Positions 37,654 through 51,807 of a DNA stretch of 64,000 nucleotides are shown here, one piece after another (position 1 is the stretch's first letter; each line of letters opens with the position of its first letter). Source of the DNA: Tetrahymena elliotti 4EA. Lineage: Eukaryota > Ciliophora > Oligohymenophorea > Hymenostomatida > Tetrahymenidae. The notes below the pieces were generated by a model. The model was not told where the DNA came from. It saw only the letters and a list, made by a program, of their open reading frames with translations, and did no database searches. The translations under genes were made by a program, and so were the position numbers. The stretch is from positions 1,102,123 through 1,166,122 of the forward strand of contig JH720301.1 in assembly GCA_000231825.2 (NCBI GenBank), in the 5' to 3' direction.

Positions 37654-40600
37654 TCAGTTGACAACAACTTTAGTTGGACTCTCATCAATCTTAATACTGA
37701 TATCTTTTTAAATATTATCTAAATTGTATTATTCGTTTGACTCAACTTATTAAAGTTAAATTAGATTTGGTTTTTCTATTTTTATTTCTGCAGAAGAAAT
37801 TTATTAAGGTATTATGCCAAATTAAGTAGTATCTTCTTAGATACTGCTTTCACTATTATATTTAGCAAACTAACTCTTTTTTCTATCATTTAGTCTTGAA
37901 TAGGCTTATCTTGGACTATCTCCTTCATGATTTGTATGAGATTCATCTGTAGAGTGAAATCCATATTTTTTGATGACATCTTGTGCTTTTTTACTTTTAT
38001 CTGTCATGTCACCAGTATATTAAATATCTCTTGAAGAAATACCATCATGTAAAATAACTGAATTAGAATTTTAATTCGATTCTTCATTTTCTTCTTCTAT
38101 ATTAGTAAACTCTCTTTGGATAATCCTACTTTAATTTCTAGGGAAGTTTCTTAATAATGGAAATAGCTTTTTAGCTTGAATAGATGCAATATCTATTGGA
38201 CTTTCACTGATTGACCTTATTTATAATTAGCTTTGACCCATGATAGATCCATTTTCCTCTCCTGGTTATTCTTAAATGGTTTGATTACTTTTTACCATTT
38301 GGGAAATAAAACGAGGTCTTATTGGAGATTGTTCACCTGACTCTTCTTCCATTTCTTCTGTTGCATTTCTCTTGTATGTTTCAGGTGATGCAAATTGTTA
38401 TTATAATTTTAGACTTAAATTTCTTGAAGCCCTTCTATTCACTGAAGGAATTTCTGAATCACTTTTAACTTTAAAACCTTAGAAACCTAAGGAACTTTTA
38501 TGGGGTGAATTTGTCCTATTAAGGGAATTGTCATCTTCTAAGCTCAACCTCTGCTAATTAAATAGTATACTATTATTAAATGTCTCTACAATAGTTTATC
38601 TATTAGATATTTTTGTAGATATCTAATCCTAATTTTAAATCTGAGATGTATTATGACTACCATCTAATTATTAAAAGCTATTTGAGTTAGCACTATTATT
38701 TGTATGTTGGTGCTTGAATATTTTTTTAGAAGAATTTTTAGCTAGAATATTATTCTATTCATTTTAATTATCTTGCTTTTAAGTATTTTCTATATTGTAG
38801 TCATCTTACAAAGAAACTTCTTAATTTTATTCAAGAGGTACTAGGTTATTACTTTGGATACTAACTTAGTTAGCATATTAATTACTAATTGTATGTGTAA
38901 TAAGAGTGCTGCTAGTAGGGAGTTATCCACTCTTGAGCTTTATACTTCTATTGCTTCCAAAGTATCTTTAACTAGATGCTAAAAATTCGCTTTAATTAGC
39001 TAAGGCAGGGGGAGTTGCAATTTAATTTTAAAAAATTTAGGAATTTGATTCATCTGCTTGTTTTAGGATTACTTTTTAACGAATAGGCTCATTTTTTGGT
39101 ACTGTTTCAATTAGTAGTTTATTTTTCTATAACCTACTATTACTAATTTCATTAGGTCTCTTAAAAGAGCTTTTATTTAAAATTTATGTAGAACATATAT
39201 TAATTGATTGTACTTCGCTCGAATTGAGAGGGATTTTTTCCTTAAGATTCACTATTATATAAATAAATAATTTTTAATTAAAACAAAATGTTGGTTTTTT
39301 GATCAAATTAATGAATTTATTTTTAGAGTAAATGATCTAAATTATTTGTTTGGATACTATTAAATTCTTATTTTAGTTCTATGATCATTGATATTTTTAA
39401 TTTTATTAAGCAAGTAATAAATATCAAATATTTATTCAAATAAACCAAAAATAAAATTTAATAGATTCAGTAGCTTTTGTAGGTAGACTTTGCTTTTCTA
39501 AGATTTTAATTTATTTGTGGTGGTTATTTCTATTTCTTTTGCTTATGTTTGAATTTTTTTAGTAAGTATATTTCTGAGAAAAAAATTTTGTTTAAAACTA
39601 TCAAATATTGTATTTATGGTGTATTTTGAAATAAATTTTTATTATTTCATTCAATATTATCCATAAAATTATAATTCCGCAAAGTGTGATAATATAAATT
39701 TTACTTAAATCTTTTGTAATAAATCTAAAAATGATAATGTTTACTTTGATTTTCATTCTAAGAGTTATTTAGTAATTTATTTAGTTAGTGCTCTTCTTAT
39801 TCGTCACCTTTTAGCTTCTGTTTTTCTATGTCTACATCTACAGGTGTTTCTTACAATTTAGATTATTGCAACTTAGTGTAAAATTCTTTAATAAAAATAG
39901 CAACAGGCTCAAACACATCTACTAGGAGGAAAAATATTTGTAAAAAAACAATAAAAACTGTAGCATATGCTACTATCCAGCCTCTGTCAACTCTTGATTT
40001 TTCATTTTCTTACTCATTTTGATAGCTTTATATGACCATGTATTCACATACAAGAATAATTTCAGTGATAATTATTTTATAGTTGCTTCTGTTTTTAGTG
40101 AAAGGCAATTAGAAAAGGACAACAAAAATGATTGACACATTGCAGATATTAAGTAAGGCTATTTGAAGATTTGCATTGAACTAGAAAAAAACCTTGTAAT
40201 AATAAAATATTGGAAATTAAGAATCAGTGAAAAGAGATAAGAAGGTAATTAAAAGATATTTATTTAATAAATATTTGCTATTATCATATCTGACCAAACA
40301 AATTCAATAGAGAAAAAATCAAAATTAATTTTTGTTATTGTTTGATTTGTGATTGTAATCAAATTATTAATTATTTCAATCCAATCAATTAAATTATCAA
40401 AACCTGTAAACTAATCTCAATCTTAAATTTTGGATCTGTAAATTGTAATTTTTTTCATGTATAAATATAATCATGTAAAAGAATAAAGTCAAGGCCTAAA
40501 TTAAATAAATATTTTACCACAATGCAAGCGTAGAAGCTTCTTCTGAGTAACAAAAAGAAATGAAAATAAATTGTTCTCTAAGACCCATTTTTTTCAGGTT

Positions 40601-42847
40601 TTTTTATATCTTGCCATGCTAGACCATTTTTTTAAGTAAACACTTCATCTAATTAATCATCCAAAACCTTAGGCATATTTTTGGAAATGAGTTTGTACAA
40701 TCCTATAGGTAAGAGAAAGCCAAAGATTATGCTGATAAATGAGAGAATATAAGACACAATAGAAGAAAAAGACTCTACATTCCATGTAAATATTTAAATC
40801 AGAGCAGCAAAGAGAACTTATGCATACATAAAATATCCAATAGAAAAAAATAATCTCCATTTAACTCTTTTTTCAAGAAATAATTTGAGCTGCATTTTAA
40901 TTGTCAGGTTTTTAATCAAATTGAAGGAAGACAGTAACTATAAAATTGAAAAGATTGTGAGAAATACAGCAATCAAGGTGATTAGATTCCCTGCATTCAA
41001 AAGAAAGAGTGATTTAATCCCTATATTAATTAAATTTGTATAACATAAGGTATTGTTAAATCTGGATTCAATATTTAATTAAGAAATTTATCTCATCGTT
41101 TAAATGATTCAAAATTTTCAGTAAAGTTAATAACAAAAGTGCTGGAAAAAGAGAATCACGCTTTTAATTAACTAAAAGTTCTTCATACTCTAAGAAAAAT
41201 AATAATAAAATTTTATGTTGTAGTAAGTATTTTATCCATGAATTCCCTTAATTAATTTTTGTTTCACATTTCAAAGAAAGTATAAATAGTATTTTTAACA
41301 CTCATTTCTTATTTTTATCAAACAAAACAAACATTTATTTTTCATCTTTTGATCTTATTTTTGCTTTAATTTTATTCTGTTAGCTTAATCTAAAATTTTG
41401 TAATGCTTAACATATTAGTTTTTGTCTCTATTATTTTTGCTTGAACAAGTAATTTACTTTCATAAAAATATTTTAAATAAAAGCAATCCAATATAGGAAA
41501 ATAATTCTTTTCTTGAAATTCATAATATGCTAAATTTATCAAACTTGATTCGAGATATAATTTCTATAACGCTTAGAATAAATTTTATAGAAATAAATGT
41601 TTACCTAAATCTTAGAATCGTTGGAAGTAAGGTTTTTGAGACTAAATAGTTGAATTTGAAATTAACTATTCAAATATGCTAGGTAGCCCTTAAAGATGGA
41701 AAATAGAACACCCATCAAAAAGAACTTATTCTACATTTTGAGGGAATTTAACATTTATGAATGTAGATAAATATAAAATCTATCCTATATCTGTTGAATA
41801 GAACAACCAATTAAATTTATCAAAACCAAAAGTCAGTATTCCAGTTGATATAATGATTGTTGTGGCCATTCCTTGAGTAAATTTTTTAAGCATAGATATC
41901 ATATTTATATCTGATTAAGGATAATTGTAATAGCTTGGCATAGCTGCTTAAACAGATTATAATTATAAAGCCATGCCATTCTAATCTTTGACTTCAGTCA
42001 ATACCTCTATAGTAATTAATTGGCCATAAAAGGTTGAGAAATTCATTTGATCAAAAATTATATTAAATGTCTTATTTTGATTATCAGACTATGTGACTGA
42101 GTAAGTGTACAGAGATTTATCAATTTTTTCAATTAAAATACTAATATCATTATTAGTGAGACTAGATGTTAAAGGTCGATTAAATTATATTTAAATAATA
42201 GGTTTTACAAGGGGTTAGTTGAAGCTTTCTGTATTTATAAAATACTTTAAAGGGCTTGTATCTTAACAAGAATTCTATCCAGTCGAACAAATGTCAGTCA
42301 AAATTTAAAAATTTTAGATTCCCCACATGTTAACTAACTCGCTATTACTGTCTGTGGTATAGACACTTATATTAATACTGTTAGTGTTGTGAGGGATGGT
42401 TACAGAAAAAGCTTATAAATGATCTTATATCCCATTCAAAGCAATATCACACTCATTAGTGTCTAAGATATCTGCACCATAATACTCCCATGTGTAAACA
42501 ATTTTACTATTAACAGCTACTATAAATAACTATCCTAGACTCCAGCCATCTATTTAAACAAAGGATCCTTTTATTGTCACTTAAGTGTGGGGCTATGTTA
42601 TCTAAACAATCCTTTATAATCCATTTGAACTTGGAAATGGACCCAAAATGCTACCAAATTATCCACATTTACCTACGCAATCTGGATTAAAAATAATAGA
42701 CTAAGTGGACAACTAATAGAGAGTCCACTTATTTTCATATAAATTATCAGTGGTAAAATCATAGCAATCACCATAATTAGACTCTGACAAAATGACTGCT
42801 TATGAACCTATTATAAAAAAATATATGTCTAAAATAAATCAGTGCAT
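37654..42847 (-). pseudogene. Multi-pass membrane protein with large ectodomain and Gln-rich tail; reading frame apparently broken
   Basis: Exons (minus) 42847-41605, 41189-40518, 40410-39745 and 39251-37654 give about 1,392 codons. The product would have a signal-like N-terminus, a ~400-residue ectodomain with Cys (DCYDF, CVGKCG, CSTGQNSC), a block of hydrophobic helices (bases ~41620-39880, e.g. WIVAYATVFIVFLQIFFLLVD) and a ~530-residue Asn/Gln/Ser-rich cytoplasmic tail, a layout common in ciliate surface proteins. Three lesions: TGA at 42841-42839 (codon 3, before the signal sequence); a frame change at about 41070 that removing one base would repair; and a second at the A-run 40185-40191 that adding one base would repair. 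A 5' exon could avoid the first, but no intron explains the other two. Either a decaying gene or consensus sequence errors. Family not recognised. Confidence 0.65.
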
Positions 42848-45566
42848 TTCTATTTTTTAATTTATATTTGTTTATATTAGTAGATATTGTTCTTATATTG
42901 TTTTTTTTAATAAAGCATGTGAATAGGAAATATTTTTAAGATGAATAAAAAATGATTTTAAAAGTATGTACTTCCAAGAGATCTATGAGAAAGAAACTAA
43001 GCACTTAAAATTTAGTAATAAGTAGCAAGAATAATGAATACCCATAAAAAAAAAGACTTCATTAATGTCATACAAATTCTAGATTAATTGTATTCTTTAC
43101 TTTTTTTTTTTACAAAGATTAATCAAATGAAAAGATTTTTTACAAAATTTTTTATTTAAAGGCTTTCCTTTTACCTTCAATTTTATTAAATTAAGGATTT
43201 TTATTGTCACTAATCATATGATCTCTATTTTTTAATGATCTGTAATTTCAAATAATGAAAGAAACATTATGCAAATAATAATTATAACCAATCTCTTAAA
43301 ATATTCTGGTTGATAAAACATTACCTATTCATCTACTTAAAGTGAATGAATAAAAAAACAAAAGAAAAATAATCACTTTGCTATAAAATTCTCCATCCAT
43401 GTTAAATTTACAGTTGCTCTTATTTATAATACTTCTTTAATTACGTATGTTAAAATAATTTGACTAATTTCAATTTTAATTATGCGTAATATTAAATTTA
43501 GAGGTAATAATGGATAAACTCCTTAAGTAAGTTCTAATATTGTTCAAAAGAATTATTAAATTACTGATAATATTAAATAATTAAATGTTAGGTGTTAATT
43601 CATTAAATTACTCAAATTAAATTTTCTTCACTTTTACTTTATATTATTTTTTTTTTGAGCAGATGATAAGCTCTAGATAATTTTTCCTTAACTAATATTA
43701 ATAACTAAATCTGGTATACTTTACTCATCAAATTTGATACAAATCTTTACTTATTTTTGATTACTAGAACCATAAGTAAAATACTTCTTCTATTCATTTT
43801 TATTTCTTTTATCAAATATTTCAAAAAACACTAACTAACTAATCTAACTCATTAAAAAATTTAAGTTTTATTACTAAATGTAATTTATTTATGGGGTTGA
43901 ACAAATATTATGGAATTAATTTTAATGTGATCAGCTTTAAGATTATTTGCTGCTAAAGGTATTACTTTTTTTGTTGCTTTGTATTTGAAACTTTCAAATA
44001 GACAAAGGAAGAAAAAACTCTACATTGAATCAAAATATTTGTTATTTCAAACATAAATTATTTCAAAAAACAGTAATCTTTTTCTTTTAATTAATTTCTA
44101 AAAAAAGACAAATGTTAGACTAGTAAAAATCCAACTCTCTAATTAAATTCAAAAATATGTAAGTGTGTAATACTAAATGATTAATTTTTCTTAGATATTT
44201 TAATAGAGGGCTGATAATACAGATCTTTGTAAAGCAGTTTTAAATGAAAAATCTTATTTTGAGAGAATATAAATAGAAACATTTTCTAAATGTTTCTTCA
44301 TTTTTAAGTTATAAGTTATTTAAAGCTTTTGATTTATTCATATTTAATATTAACTCTGAGTATATTTACTGAATTAATCTTAAAATAAAAAAGTAATCTT
44401 TACTAATAATCAAGAAAATTGCTCATTATGAGAAACAAACAAAAAAAAGCACAAAATAAAATGCATCGAACTAAATTAATTTTTAATAAAGAAGGCGAAT
44501 AAATTGCTTAAATCAAATAATCTAATTTTATCAATTTCCTTTTTTAAAAATCAGCAAAATTTATTGAAAAAATAAGCAAAGAATTTAGACTTCTCATTTT
44601 TTAATATTTTTTAAATAAATTAGGATCTCTGATAATTTAAATTTTCTTCCAAATACAAGAATTACTAAACAATTTATTAAAATAGAAAAATTATATCAAC
44701 TTATACACATTTTCAAATAGTTAGTATAAAGGTATTAATTATTTGTGAAAAATTGACTTTAGTTAGTGATAAAAAATAAATTTCTCAATTTCATTTTTAA
44801 TTTTTTACATTTACCAGAATTCATTAAATTTTAAATTAAAATTTTAATAATGTTTATTGCTTTACTTTTATTTCTCAAATTATGTAAAATGAAATATTAA
44901 ATAGAATGGAAAGGAATGAAAATATTATCTAAATCTAATCCCGTATGTTTTAACATTTTTTAAAAGTATAGCAAATTAAAAAAATAAAATATTTAACTTT
45001 AACTTATTTAAAAAATTAATAAGGACGTAAATGGCTTTAAATTATTTTCAAGTAACTTAATTATTTAATAAATAGGAAATATTTTTTTTAACTTAATTGA
45101 TACTTCATAAATTAGATAAAATATTCAAAAATTTTAAAAACATTAAAAAAAAGTTTATTTAGAAATTTCATACACAGAAAAAAATTTATTTTAAGAAACT
45201 ATTCTCAAGCATTATCATTAAAATACAATAGGTAACTCTTCTTAATGTGTTTTTAAACAAAAAAATTAAAAATACATTTTTATTTGCTAATAGTATATAG
45301 ACCAAGTTCTTAAATTTTTTTAAAATAAATGAATAATATTTACTCAAACATATATACTTTGAATAGTTTTCCAAAGCTTTCCTTAAAAATAAATATCTTA
45401 TTTAAATTTTGGGTGGAAAGTAAAAAATATCAAACAATTATTTTGTTTACAAACAAAATTGATTGATTAATTGGTTGATTTATAAAAATATTTTTTATAT
45501 GGATTTATTTTTACAAGAAATTTAGAATAAACAGTATTGCTTTATTTTAATTTTTCATTCATTATA
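42848..45566. other. Long intergenic region, AT-rich
   Basis: About 2.7 kb with no convincing gene, RNA gene or repeat on either strand. It is one of the two longest gene-free stretches of the window. Confidence 0.5.
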
Positions 45567-48424
45567 TCATTGTTGCATTAGATTTTCTGGGATTTTATCA
45601 GAAAAGAATTATATTTAATCTTATTTACAATAAGGGCAAATTGTTTTTTCTTTTAGCCAGTCATCTATACATTTAGGATGGAATTTGTGCATGCAACCTA
45701 GAATCTTTGCTTGGTCATTGACTTACCATTCATCTAAACAAATAGAACATATTTCATTCTCCTCTACTTCTTTTACTTGTATTACAGGAAATTCTCTTAA
45801 CTACTCTTCAGACAGTTTTCTAGGTTAAGTAAATTGTTAAAGAAGACGAATAGTTGCTACCCATTAAGCTAGCTCTTCTAATCTAGTAGCTCCAATTGAG
45901 CCAGATAAATTACCTAAGCTATTATTCATTTAAGTTACTAGATTACCTAATCCCTCCAATAAGTTTCTCTGGTTTACATTATTTGGATTTAGAGGTAAGG
46001 TCACTCTAAAAGTTCTGGTCACTCCAGTTTATGGCTATTAGCTTTAGCCATTATTTTCTGGTCTCTCTTAATTATTTGTCTAATTAGATTAATCTATTAA
46101 TCTTTGAACAAAAGAGCCTGGAGGTCTTTAACTTGGATTTTCTTGTCTTCCATTATATACCATATCAAAATTGATTCCAAGTCTTTATGCTAAATTCTAG
46201 CTTGGACCATTACTATTAGTGTTACTATTTCTTTAATCGGGTGCTTCATTATTAGCTCTACTTCTAAAGTTAAGTAAGTGAACATTATTTGAATTAGAAT
46301 CATTTCTTATAGGTGGAACACTACTTGATGCATAATTTCTTCCTCTACTTCTATTATAATCATCCTTTTCTTCTTCTTCACTATCAGAATCACTGCTTGA
46401 TTATTAGTCTCTATTTCTAGCCAATCGATTTAGTCTAGACTAATGAGTATTTACATTTACTTTTTGTTCTTCCTCCTCACTGTCCAAGCTAGAAATCTCT
46501 TCACTTGAAAGATCACTCATGTTTCTTCCATTATTTCTTCTATAATCATCTCTTATTATTTAACGAACTTAGTGATTAGCTCTAGCCATTCTATCTTCAA
46601 AAGCTTATCTAGCCAAAATTTATTATTCTTGCTACCTTCTTTACTGACTGAGTTACTCAATATCTCTTTACATCTCCTATTTTAGTATTGAAATAAATAA
46701 TTAAATCTGTAATTACATCTTGAACATAAACACAATTTGAATATTTGTAAATAAAATTTATATGCCTCGACTGCAGATTCTTATCTGTTTGTTTCGGTGT
46801 TCGAAGAAGAAAAAGGATTCAATCTGGCATTTCTTGCTTAATTGGTGATTGATGAAGATTAATTATTTGTATTTTGAACATTTACTGATATATTTTCAGC
46901 TCTATTCAATGCACTATTAGTTTGATTTAATATAGAATCTAATGATTGCTATACATTTTATGTTTCCCTAAGCCACTAACTATCTGGTCCAGTCAATCTT
47001 TATATACCAGATACTTAATTGTTTTGGTTTTGAGTAGAGTTGGTATCTGTATTAATAGATTATCTTTACTCACGAGGTTAGATATTCACAGTACTTTGAT
47101 TATTATCCCTTTATTGGTTGTTACCTCTTAAGCTAGCTAACTGAGAAGATAAAGAGCTATTACTTTAAGCATTTGATGGCTAAACCCTCACTTATGTAGA
47201 TTAAATATGATTATTTTATTATCTTTATAATGTAGTACTTTCAGAATTATTATGTAAATCATAATAACCAAATATTCTATTTTCTTATTGAGGCACCCTA
47301 TTAGCGTTAATATTCGTGCTAATTTATTAACTATTGGTTTATTATTATTGCGCAAAAATATTGCTATTATTTGAAGATATTTAGTTGTTTGTATTTTATG
47401 TTAAAGGAGAAGCATTTGTGGCAGCTGCATTGGTCGTATTAGAAGTTAATCTTCTCATTACCATGTTTGGCTACTCAGATGTTCTAACTGAATTTAAATT
47501 ACTTGATGAAGGTATTTAGGTATTACTAGAGCTAGCGTTAGTATTATTAGTATTTGCATTAATCTAATTTAATGATGGTATAGAACTGGCTTAATTATTA
47601 GGATTATATGGGTTATTCTATTCAGAGTTGCCATTAGCATTAGAATTAACAGATTCTTTGTACTTTCTGATAGGATTTGTGGGAGATTTTATAGTACTTT
47701 AAACAGTAGAATCAGTCAATTTCTAAATAGCTGAAGCATTTGCTGCTATATTTGTATTTTTATTTTGTTGCTATTGTTAGCTTTATTAGTTTGAATTCTA
47801 ACTAGAATTATTCACCAAAGAGCTTTTATTTTGGATAACATTGTTATTAGTTTTTCTTATCATAAAAGATGGCTTTTACTCATTTCTTACAGTACTTTAC
47901 TACTATCCTGATGGTTTTGTAGTCTTTTAAAGACTGTTTTGATTGTTTGAAATTATGTTAGTCCTTTAAGTAATGTCATTACTTTATTTCATAAGAGTTT
48001 GCTATCTCTCAATCACTCTATTATTAGATTAAACTACTTAACCTTGGTTTTCTTAATTTTAACTATTCTTTTGAGTAGCAGTGTTGTAGTTTTTAATGGT
48101 GGAATTAATTGCATTAGAGTTTTAATTTTATAAAGTGTTCTAGACTTGTCTATTAGCAGAAGGTACATACTTTTACTATGCTTGAGTAGTGATTCTTATA
48201 TTTCTTTTTTGAAGAAATAATATGAATATTTAAAATTAATGGATAAAAAATGAGAATTAATAAAGAAATCAGAAATATCATTAGAAATAGACATAAACTT
48301 ACCTGTTGTTTGTAATTTGAGGTTCATCAGATGTCTTTTATGCTAGCAAAATTCTTCTTTACTATTATTATTGCTAGCTTGGAGTAGACCTTCTTTATAC
48401 TGCTTAACTATTGTTGTTTAGCAT
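45567..48424 (-). CDS. Asn/Gln-rich RING-H2 finger protein
   Basis: Exons (minus) 48424-48303, 48203-46717 and 46663-45567; 901 residues. The first ~500 residues are Asn/Gln/Ser/Thr-rich with no domain. Then EAYKFYLQIFKLCLCSR, a Gln/Arg-rich helix, an acidic Ser-rich block (SLDSEEEEQ, SSSDSDSEEEE), and a RING-H2 finger close to the C-terminus (CSIC near 840, CMHKFHPKCIDDW, CPYC), followed by ~18 residues. C-terminal RING-H2 after a long disordered region is typical of soluble E3 ubiquitin ligases. No signal or membrane helix. The second intron (53 nt, GTAATT..AAAGAG) was chosen because it restores the frame; the more usual-looking AAATAG acceptor nearby does not. The substrate cannot be inferred. 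Confidence 0.82.
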
Positions 48425-49758
48425 AGTTAATCACAATTTTTTATAATTATCTAAATAAGAATGATACGAAGCAATTATAAATATTAACCAAATACGAAGC
48501 TGATTTGACTGTAATGAGAAGAAATAATTTATTAAATCAATATGGATTTAATTAAAAAATTCAAATCAATAATTATATTTGAAATCTACCAATATTATAA
48601 GTAATATGATCAATAATATAAAGTTACTACTAAAAATCATTTTAAATTTGTAGAATCATAGTAAAAATGTTAAAAGCGATAAGAAGTAATATCTATCTGG
48701 CTTTATAAAATGTAATATTTTTTATTTGTGTGAGTAAAAGGGAAAAATCGAGAGAAATTTTCTGGAAGAAAATGCGAAGGTTGAGCCTTAGAAAGGGAAA
48801 TTAAATCTCTGAATTTTGTAGGATAGAAGAAATATTTTACTTTTTCTTCTAAAAATAAAGTTTTTAAGATTCAAAAAGGACTTTTTGAAAATAAATTTTA
48901 AATACATGTAAAAGATCATTATTTTTTATTCATCAATTATCAATCAACTAACTAAATCAATTCTTTTAAATTAGAGAATCAATCCTCCAGATCTTATCAA
49001 TTTTATATATTTATATATTATTTCAAGTTCTTTGCTGAAGACTGTAAAAACAAAAGATCATTTTCTTAAAATAAATTTGAAGATAACTTTTGTCTAAATT
49101 TTAAGTTGAAGTCTAATAATAATTAAATATTTAAAATGTTTCAAGACAAAAGAATTTAGAATATTTGATATTTTGTCAAGTTATTCTAAATGATTAGTAT
49201 CTATATTTGGTTGACAAAGAAATTTAATTTAATGGTGGGATATAAAGTAAAATTTGAAAATTTATTCAAATTATAAAAAAATAAATAAAAGGAATAAAAG
49301 TATTTTTGAAAAAATAATATTTTCATAAATTAAAAGAAAGATAAAGTTTTATTTCATTCATTAAAATTATTTGAGTTTTTTCCATGATAAAGTTTTGCTT
49401 AAATTTAGATTAATTAATTTTTTTACTATTATTTAAATAATATTAAGTGTGGCGAGTCATTTTGGGTTTAATAGAAAGAAATATTAGAATAATTCATGTA
49501 GACAGGGAGACATAATATGTAGGTAAATCTGATTAAGAATATCAGAAAGAAATTAACATTACTATTCTAAGAGGATTATTGGTAATCTAGATCAAAAGCA
49601 TCTCTTTTTAAAAAATTTTCTATTAAAGGAAAATAAATTTTTGGTTCAAAAAACTGGCTTGGTTTTAAGTACAAACGCTTTTAAATAATTACAAAAATTA
49701 TATTCAGAATAGAATTTTTAGAAAGAAACTAATAAACATCAAAAAAAAAAAAACTTAA
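48425..49758. other. Intergenic between divergent genes
   Basis: About 1.3 kb separating the minus-strand RING gene from the plus-strand PB1 gene, so it must contain both promoters. A slightly less AT-rich patch lies at about 48740-48800. No RNA gene or repeat recognised. Confidence 0.55.
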
Positions 49759-51807
49759 ATGAACTCTAATAAAAACATTAGCATTTACTTTTAAGACAAG
49801 ATAATTAACTTGGATCAAAAGTTCAAGAGCTTCGAGGACCTTAAAAGAACCATCAAACAAAAGTTTGATTCTCTTCCTGATAAGATTAGAATTTATTACA
49901 TAGATCAAGATAATGATGAAATCACCATTAGCTGTGATGAGGACTTGAAATAATTTTAATTTGAAGAAAAAGATATTGTCATTAATATTAAGCCTTACAC
50001 AGATTCAGATGCTACAGATAACGAAGATTTTGATGTAGATGATGAAGAACCTGAAGATGAAGAAGAGGAAGAAGAAGAAAGTTCCTGTTGTGATTCTGAT
50101 TCTGGAGAAGAAAGAGCTAAAGCTTAATAATCTAAAAATTTAAATTAAAATGATAATCAAATTTAAAATAGCAAGTAGGAAGATAGAGTTTAAGAAAATA
50201 ACGCTTAAGGTGACAGCGCTTAGTAAAACAATCAAGAATAATCAAAAAGTTAAGAAATTAAAGACGATGATGCAATCAACAACTCATCATTTAATGAATT
50301 TACTGATGATGAAGAAGCAGAAGATGTAGAAGAATAAAAGAATTAAGAATAGCCATAAAATTTGGTTGTTGGATCTTTTACTAATCCTGAGTCTAGATTA
50401 GAAAATGACTAATCAGTTTAATGCAACTTTGATTCAAAGAATGTAGAAACTTAAGATTAACAAAATTAAGCTGGAATATCTTTGAAAGATTAAGAACAGT
50501 AAATTTAAATTATTCAGTGTGATAAATCATATTAAGCTTAAGTAAACTAAATCGACTCATCAGATTAAACTCTTTCTGCAGTTTGTGTAGATAACTCAGT
50601 ATAGATTCAAGTTGAGTCTAAAGATACACAGTCCTAGGCTAATGTTGAGTTGAAAGATCACTCTTTACAAACTGTTAGAATTGATTTACAAGATAAATTA
50701 ACTCAAGCAAAGATAGATTAATGCGATAATTAAATTCAAGCTGATTTAATAAATATGGAAGATTTCTAATAATAAGCTTGCTCAAATCAAAGCAGAGGCT
50801 TATCTAGCTAGCCTGAAATTCAAATCGAATAAATGAGAGAAGGCCAAATAAACTAAAAGTTTGAAGTTTAAATCCCTCAGGCTTATGTTGAAAGAATCAA
50901 GTAATTGGAAGAGAGTTAAGCCTAATTACTAAGAGTATTAGAGAACTAATCTAAATCTTTTGAATCTTAGCTCTAAAATTTATAAAAAAATCTTATGAGT
51001 GAAAAGGTTGAAGAAAAAATCAAACAGATGGTTGATGCTAGAGTTAATGAATTACTACCTGAATATTCTAGAGCAAACTGGGAAAGCTTCCGCCGTTAAG
51101 AAAAAATATCTCGTTTCGACAGAATATTTTAAGAACTAGTTCCTAAATTTAATAACCTTGCTTTAATTACTGATTCTAGCTTATTAAACTCTTCATATGA
51201 TGAATTAACTAGCACTCTTATTCAAAAACTAGAAATCGCTAGAGATATGTATTTGAAAGAGATAGTACAAAACTAAGCTAATTAGAAAAATAATATCTCT
51301 AATATCAGCGACGAAATTATTGCTAGGTCTCAAATCAGACAGCAATAAAATAAAGTTGAAGAAGAAGTTGATGATGCCTAAGAAGAAAGCAAAGAGATGC
51401 CAAATCAAAAAAAGCTACAAAAAGAATAAGATAGTAAAGTTGACTCTCATAACTTAGTGATGGTGAAGAAGGAATCTAGATTTGAAGATGATAGCATAAT
51501 AGAAGAACGTTTAAAATAATAACAAGAGAAAATTCGCCAAGAGAAGTAACTTGAAGAAGAAAATATTTAAAAAATTCTAAAAGAAAAAGAAAACTAAGCT
51601 TTAAAGCTTAACAAAGAAATAATCGAAAATCTTCATAAAGACTATCCTGAAGAAATCGTAGAAAAAGCTAAACAAATTGCTCAACTAACTCAAGAAAACC
51701 CTAACATCTATCTTAAATATGTTTTAGATTATAAAAAATTATCTGTAAATGATTTAATTGACTAGATTTACACAACAAATGTCATGGAAAGATACTAAGA
51801 GAAATGA
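49759..51807 (+). CDS. PB1-domain protein with acidic and coiled-coil regions
   Basis: Single exon, 682 residues. Residues about 1-85 are a PB1 domain: a beta-hairpin start (ISIYFQDKIINL), a helix (KSFEDLKRTIKQKF), and an OPCA-type acidic motif YYIDQDNDEITISCDEDL. PB1 domains pair front-to-back with other PB1 domains and build signalling or autophagy scaffolds. A strongly acidic run (EEPEDEEEEEEES) follows, then Gln-rich sequence, an oligomer-like coiled coil, and a C-terminal helical segment (about 625-675) whose length and pattern could suit a UBA-like fold. PB1 first and UBA last is the order in p62/NBR1 autophagy receptors, but no ZZ finger is seen, so that link is tentative. Unlike its neighbours, it uses CGC/CGT arginine codons in places. 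Confidence 0.88.

Noticed and set aside
45186..45374. Minus-strand standard-code ORF in the long intergenic region
   Set aside because: Short, low-complexity, no splice partners or homology-like pattern; typical chance ORF in AT-rich DNA.
46640..46720. Apparent frameshift in the RING-H2 gene at 45567-48424
   Set aside because: A 53-nt GT..AG intron (46716-46664) restores the frame, so no lesion is needed.
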